Source of the DNA: an uncultured Lachnospiraceae bacterium
GTDB taxonomy: Bacteria > Bacillota > Clostridia > Lachnospirales > Lachnospiraceae
DNA: 33,260 bases
Direction: 5' to 3'
Assembly: GCA_900314445.1 (NCBI GenBank)
Contig: OMVA01000025.1
Coordinates: forward strand, 1-33,260
Shown here piece after piece: positions 30,407-33,260 of the stretch; position 1 is the first letter of the stretch; every line of letters begins with the position of its first letter. The translations under genes and the position numbers were made by a program. The notes beneath the pieces are model-generated. The model was not told where the DNA came from and did not search any database. It saw nothing but the letters and a program-made list of their open reading frames with translations.

Positions 30407-33052
30407 ATGAAAAGAAAGTTATTTGCGGCAGCCCTCTTCGTGATTTTTTTCGCGGGGGCTGTCCTCGTGTTTAATGTAATCCTAAATAGAAATCTGACTT
30501 ATCAGTCAGTAGAAAACACAAAGCCGACAATGGACCTTGCCTATGCCGGCTTTGATGGCGTTGTAATCGACGAGATGCAGGGCCAGAGACAAGTGCTGAA
30601 TACCAGTCTGACTCGTGACAGTATTGTCACGGTGGACAAGAGCCAGGAAATTGAAGTTTTTCTGCCTGGGAAATATGCAGACAAGAAAGTCAGTTACATG
30701 CTTCGAAACTTTGATGGCTCCAATCTTGTGGAAGATGGGGAAATGACTTTTAAGGATATGGAAAATGACATGGCCGTCTTCACGGTTGCCTTCCGTATGA
30801 GTCTTACCCAGGACACAGAATATCGATTCTTCATTTCTATGGATGAAATCAAGGATGCCTCCGCCACAGATGCAAAGGGGGAGACAATCTATTACAGCAC
30901 ACGTGTAAAGAAAATGGAAAAGAATCAGGTTCAGGCCTTCCTTTCCTATGCAGAACTATTTCATGCAAATATGCTTGCCGCAGATCAGAATGCAGCAGTG
31001 GAAGCAGCAAATGCTGCAGGCGAGAGTAATGTCTCTGTTGTAGAAATTGCTACTGGTATGGATGCGGTTATTCAGACAGGTAGTGGCAAAGACAATTCCA
31101 TTTACCATGTGACTCTTGCTTCTAGTGTGGATGCTTTAACCTATGCAGGCATGCAGCTGGAAATTGCAAAAGCACCGGTTGCCAGCATTACAGAGCTTGC
31201 CGGGGATCATGCCACAATCAAGTATTCCTTCAAGGCTATTTGCAAGGAGAACGATGGCGTGCATACCTACTCCATTGATGAGTACTTCCAGTTGAAGTAT
31301 GAGGAGAGTAAAGCGGCGGTTACCATGACGGCATATACCCGTGATATGGAAGAGGATTTCCGCCTTACCAATATTGATTCTAACAATCGCAGCATTCTGC
31401 TGGGAGTAACAGATCCAGACCAGGTGAACTGGATTGAAAACGAAAAGGGCTATGCAGTTGCCTTTGTGGTGGATGATTCTGTATGGTTCTACAATTCCCG
31501 TAGTGAATACATTTCTTCGGTCTTTGGTTCCAATGCAGTAGAAGCAGCAAATGCCACACATTCCTTCACGAGCTCTGGTATTCGCCTATTAAAGCTGGAT
31601 GAGGAGACGCTTACCTTTGCCGTATTTGGACGTGTACAGGAAGGCGAAAGAGAAGGACAGAACGGTATTGCCCTTTATCAGTATCAGATTGATACAGGTG
31701 TTTTGCAGGAAGTTGTATTTATCAAAACAGATCTTGAATATGAGGCTCTAAAGTTACAGGTGGGTCGACTCATGTATTACGTGAGTGAGAGACATATGTT
31801 CTACACTCTTCTGGGTGACAGCCTGCTAGAAGTAAATGTAAGAACAGGTGCCAAGAAGGAACTGGTAAAGGATATGCCCGCTGATTTAATTTATGTATCA
31901 GAGGACATGACAGCGGTGGCTTTCCCGGACACTTCAGATCTCACAGCAGTGAAGAAAATTCATTTGCTTAATCTGGAGAACAATAAGGAATATGTCATTG
32001 AAGATGCAGGAAGAAATTTGAACATCCTTTCCTTCCTGGGAGACAATCTTCTTTACGGTTCTGCAGATGCGGAAAGAGTATCCAAGAGAGCAGATGGTAC
32101 ACCGAACTTCTATTATTCTGCATTCACCATTGTGAATAGGGATAATAGTCAGGTAAAGAAATATGAAAAGTCTGGTTTCTATATTTCAGACTACTCCCTG
32201 GAGCAGGGCAAGGTATACCTGACTCGCGTAACCACAGATCCAAGCCTGGACATTGCAACAGCCAGTGATGCAAATGTAATCGGCGGATACATGGAGGCAA
32301 GTAGCGATTATATGTCCTACCTGCCAGAAGATAAGGCCACAGCAGTGACGGTAACTAGCGAGACTGATGAGGATGGAATTGAAAGAACTTATTTGAAATT
32401 CCCGAATACAGTTTATATCAGTGGCTCTCCAGATGAAATTCTGACCAAGGTTCAGCAGAACAGAGCGGAAAGAGTTCTTAACATTGAATCCACGGTTTCC
32501 AAGGATGATGTATATCTCTATGATGTACGAGGCGTGCAGGGGCTCTATCGTTCCAAAGGAAGTGCCATTAAGCTGGCGGAAGAGAATCATGGATTTATTA
32601 CCGATGGCGATGGAAATAAGATTTACGAAGAGAAGACTGTAAAGCCATTCCTTACAGTGGCAGGAACCTTTGCTTATCAGAAGGCGGATACGGTGGATGC
32701 ATCCTATGATGCCTGCACCTACATGGCTCTTCTTTCCACAGGTAGTGCTGCGGATTATTCATCCGTCCAGAAGTTACACAACTTCGAAGAAGCCTTCCAG
32801 GAATATGGAAGCAACGCTCTGGGTCTCAACGTCTCTGGAGCGGACCTGGATACAGCCATTGTCTTCCTTTCTGACGGTGCACCGTTTGTTGCCCGTATCA
32901 GTAGTGGCTACGTGCTGGTTGTCAGCTACAATTCTGAATATATTAGATACTATGATCCACTCACCGATTCAGAAGAAAGAATGGTTCGTTCTGCATTTGA
33001 AAGAGAATGTATCGGCGCAGGAAATGAATTTTATGTTTGGCAGAAGAAGTGA
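30407..33052 (+). CDS. Large membrane-anchored extracytoplasmic protein of unknown function
   Basis: I do not recognise a family. The 881-aa protein has one N-terminal transmembrane or uncleaved signal segment (about 5-25, FAAALFVIFFAGAVLVF) and no other clear membrane span, so most should lie outside the cell. There is no lipobox cysteine. Repeated short beta-strand-like stretches with turns, such as HLLNLENNKEYVIEDAGRNL near 520-540, suggest a beta-propeller-like middle part, but this is weak inference. No sortase motif or surface-layer repeats were seen. The ribosome binding site is weak (AGAAAG). It follows pfkA by 19 nt and may depend on its promoter. Confidence 0.8.
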   Translation: MKRKLFAAALFVIFFAGAVLVFNVILNRNLTYQSVENTKPTMDLAYAGFDGVVIDEMQGQRQVLNTSLTRDSIVTVDKSQEIEVFLPGKYADKKVSYMLRNFDGSNLVEDGEMTFKDMENDMAVFTVAFRMSLTQDTEYRFFISMDEIKDASATDAKGETIYYSTRVKKMEKNQVQAFLSYAELFHANMLAADQNAAVEAANAAGESNVSVVEIATGMDAVIQTGSGKDNSIYHVTLASSVDALTYAGMQLEIAKAPVASITELAGDHATIKYSFKAICKENDGVHTYSIDEYFQLKYEESKAAVTMTAYTRDMEEDFRLTNIDSNNRSILLGVTDPDQVNWIENEKGYAVAFVVDDSVWFYNSRSEYISSVFGSNAVEAANATHSFTSSGIRLLKLDEETLTFAVFGRVQEGEREGQNGIALYQYQIDTGVLQEVVFIKTDLEYEALKLQVGRLMYYVSERHMFYTLLGDSLLEVNVRTGAKKELVKDMPADLIYVSEDMTAVAFPDTSDLTAVKKIHLLNLENNKEYVIEDAGRNLNILSFLGDNLLYGSADAERVSKRADGTPNFYYSAFTIVNRDNSQVKKYEKSGFYISDYSLEQGKVYLTRVTTDPSLDIATASDANVIGGYMEASSDYMSYLPEDKATAVTVTSETDEDGIERTYLKFPNTVYISGSPDEILTKVQQNRAERVLNIESTVSKDDVYLYDVRGVQGLYRSKGSAIKLAEENHGFITDGDGNKIYEEKTVKPFLTVAGTFAYQKADTVDASYDACTYMALLSTGSAADYSSVQKLHNFEEAFQEYGSNALGLNVSGADLDTAIVFLSDGAPFVARISSGYVLVVSYNSEYIRYYDPLTDSEERMVRSAFERECIGAGNEFYVWQKK

Positions 33053-33110
33053 TGAAGTATAAATAAGTATAAAATTGCATAAGTCACAAATGGGATGATA
33101 AATACAAATT

Positions 33111-33160
33111 TATGCAAATAAATGCAAATAAATGCAAATAAATGCAAATATATGCAAATA
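33111..33160. repeat. 10-bp tandem repeat, five copies
   Basis: Five consecutive units of the form (T/A)ATGCAAATA occur with exact 10-bp spacing, followed by TATGTTC. The ATGCAAAT core is the same as in the dispersed motif. The period is close to one turn of DNA, so it could be bent or bind a protein in a phased array. It lies after the last gene of the window. Confidence 0.8.
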
Positions 33161-33260
33161 TATGTTCACTTTAGCCCTGTAAATGGACTGTTCGCAAACA
33201 TAAAAGTATCAAAATTCTGTCAAACGATGGAAATAAAAGTCCCTCAAACCTTTATGTTTT

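Noticed and set aside
33111-33160. CRISPR array
   Set aside because: Units of 10 bp with no spacers are far too short and regular for CRISPR; no cas genes are present.

Overview
The window is a chromosomal segment of a Gram-positive, low-to-mid GC Clostridia bacterium, most likely a member of the Lachnospiraceae. Evidence: strong AGGAGG-type ribosome binding sites, sigma-A type promoters, a long SRP RNA with an Alu domain, RecD2/YrrC, ComF, MurG, a clostridial-type phosphofructokinase, and an RND transporter with no adaptor gene beside it. The genus cannot be resolved by eye. No phage, integrase, transposase, CRISPR array, tRNA or rRNA is visible. Almost every gene has a housekeeping function; the unusual material is mainly between the genes.

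Layout. (1) 235-4565, plus strand: recD2 - comF - ddl, one unit ending at a terminator shared with the convergent CPBP protease gene (4580-5560, minus). (2) 5727-9918, minus strand: aminotransferase - malQ - plsC, tightly packed, then a membrane-anchored lysine-rich protein with its own promoter. The aminotransferase promoter faces the tatD promoter across a perfect 8-bp inverted repeat. (3) 10033-12390, plus: tatD - rsmA - tadA, then the SRP RNA gene (about 12556-12823) with a clear promoter. (4) 13013-14199, plus: an HD-domain protein and an unrecognised membrane-anchored protein. (5) 14288-15376, minus: murG behind a tandem-repeat leader. (6) 15809-19927, plus: phosphosugar mutase closely coupled to a membrane EAL protein that has two degenerate GGDEF domains. 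(7) 20015-23920: a large RND permease, alone between two terminators. (8) 24094-25901, minus: a GGDEF diguanylate cyclase and an ICMT-like membrane methyltransferase. (9) 26247-29003, plus: dnaX - ybaB - recR. (10) 29314-33052, plus: pfkA and a large anchored extracytoplasmic protein.

How the genes relate. Peptidoglycan synthesis (ddl, murG), sugar-phosphate and glucan metabolism (malQ, phosphosugar mutase, pfkA), c-di-GMP turnover (one cyclase, one phosphodiesterase), DNA repair and replication (recD2, dnaX, ybaB, recR) and RNA maturation or translation (rsmA, tadA, SRP RNA) are represented. The Bacillus-type order tadA - SRP RNA - dnaX - yaaK - recR is split here by about 13.4 kb. The rnmV gene often found between tatD and rsmA is missing and a hairpin repeat occupies the gap.

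Most notable observations: a roughly 180-bp cloverleaf-like inverted-repeat element after recR with a partial second copy; a dispersed 8-mer, GCAAATGG, seen 13 times and often built into hairpins or placed next to promoters; compensatory changes beside the conserved GGAA tetraloop of the SRP RNA; and a roughly 265-residue coiled-coil insertion in the RND transporter.
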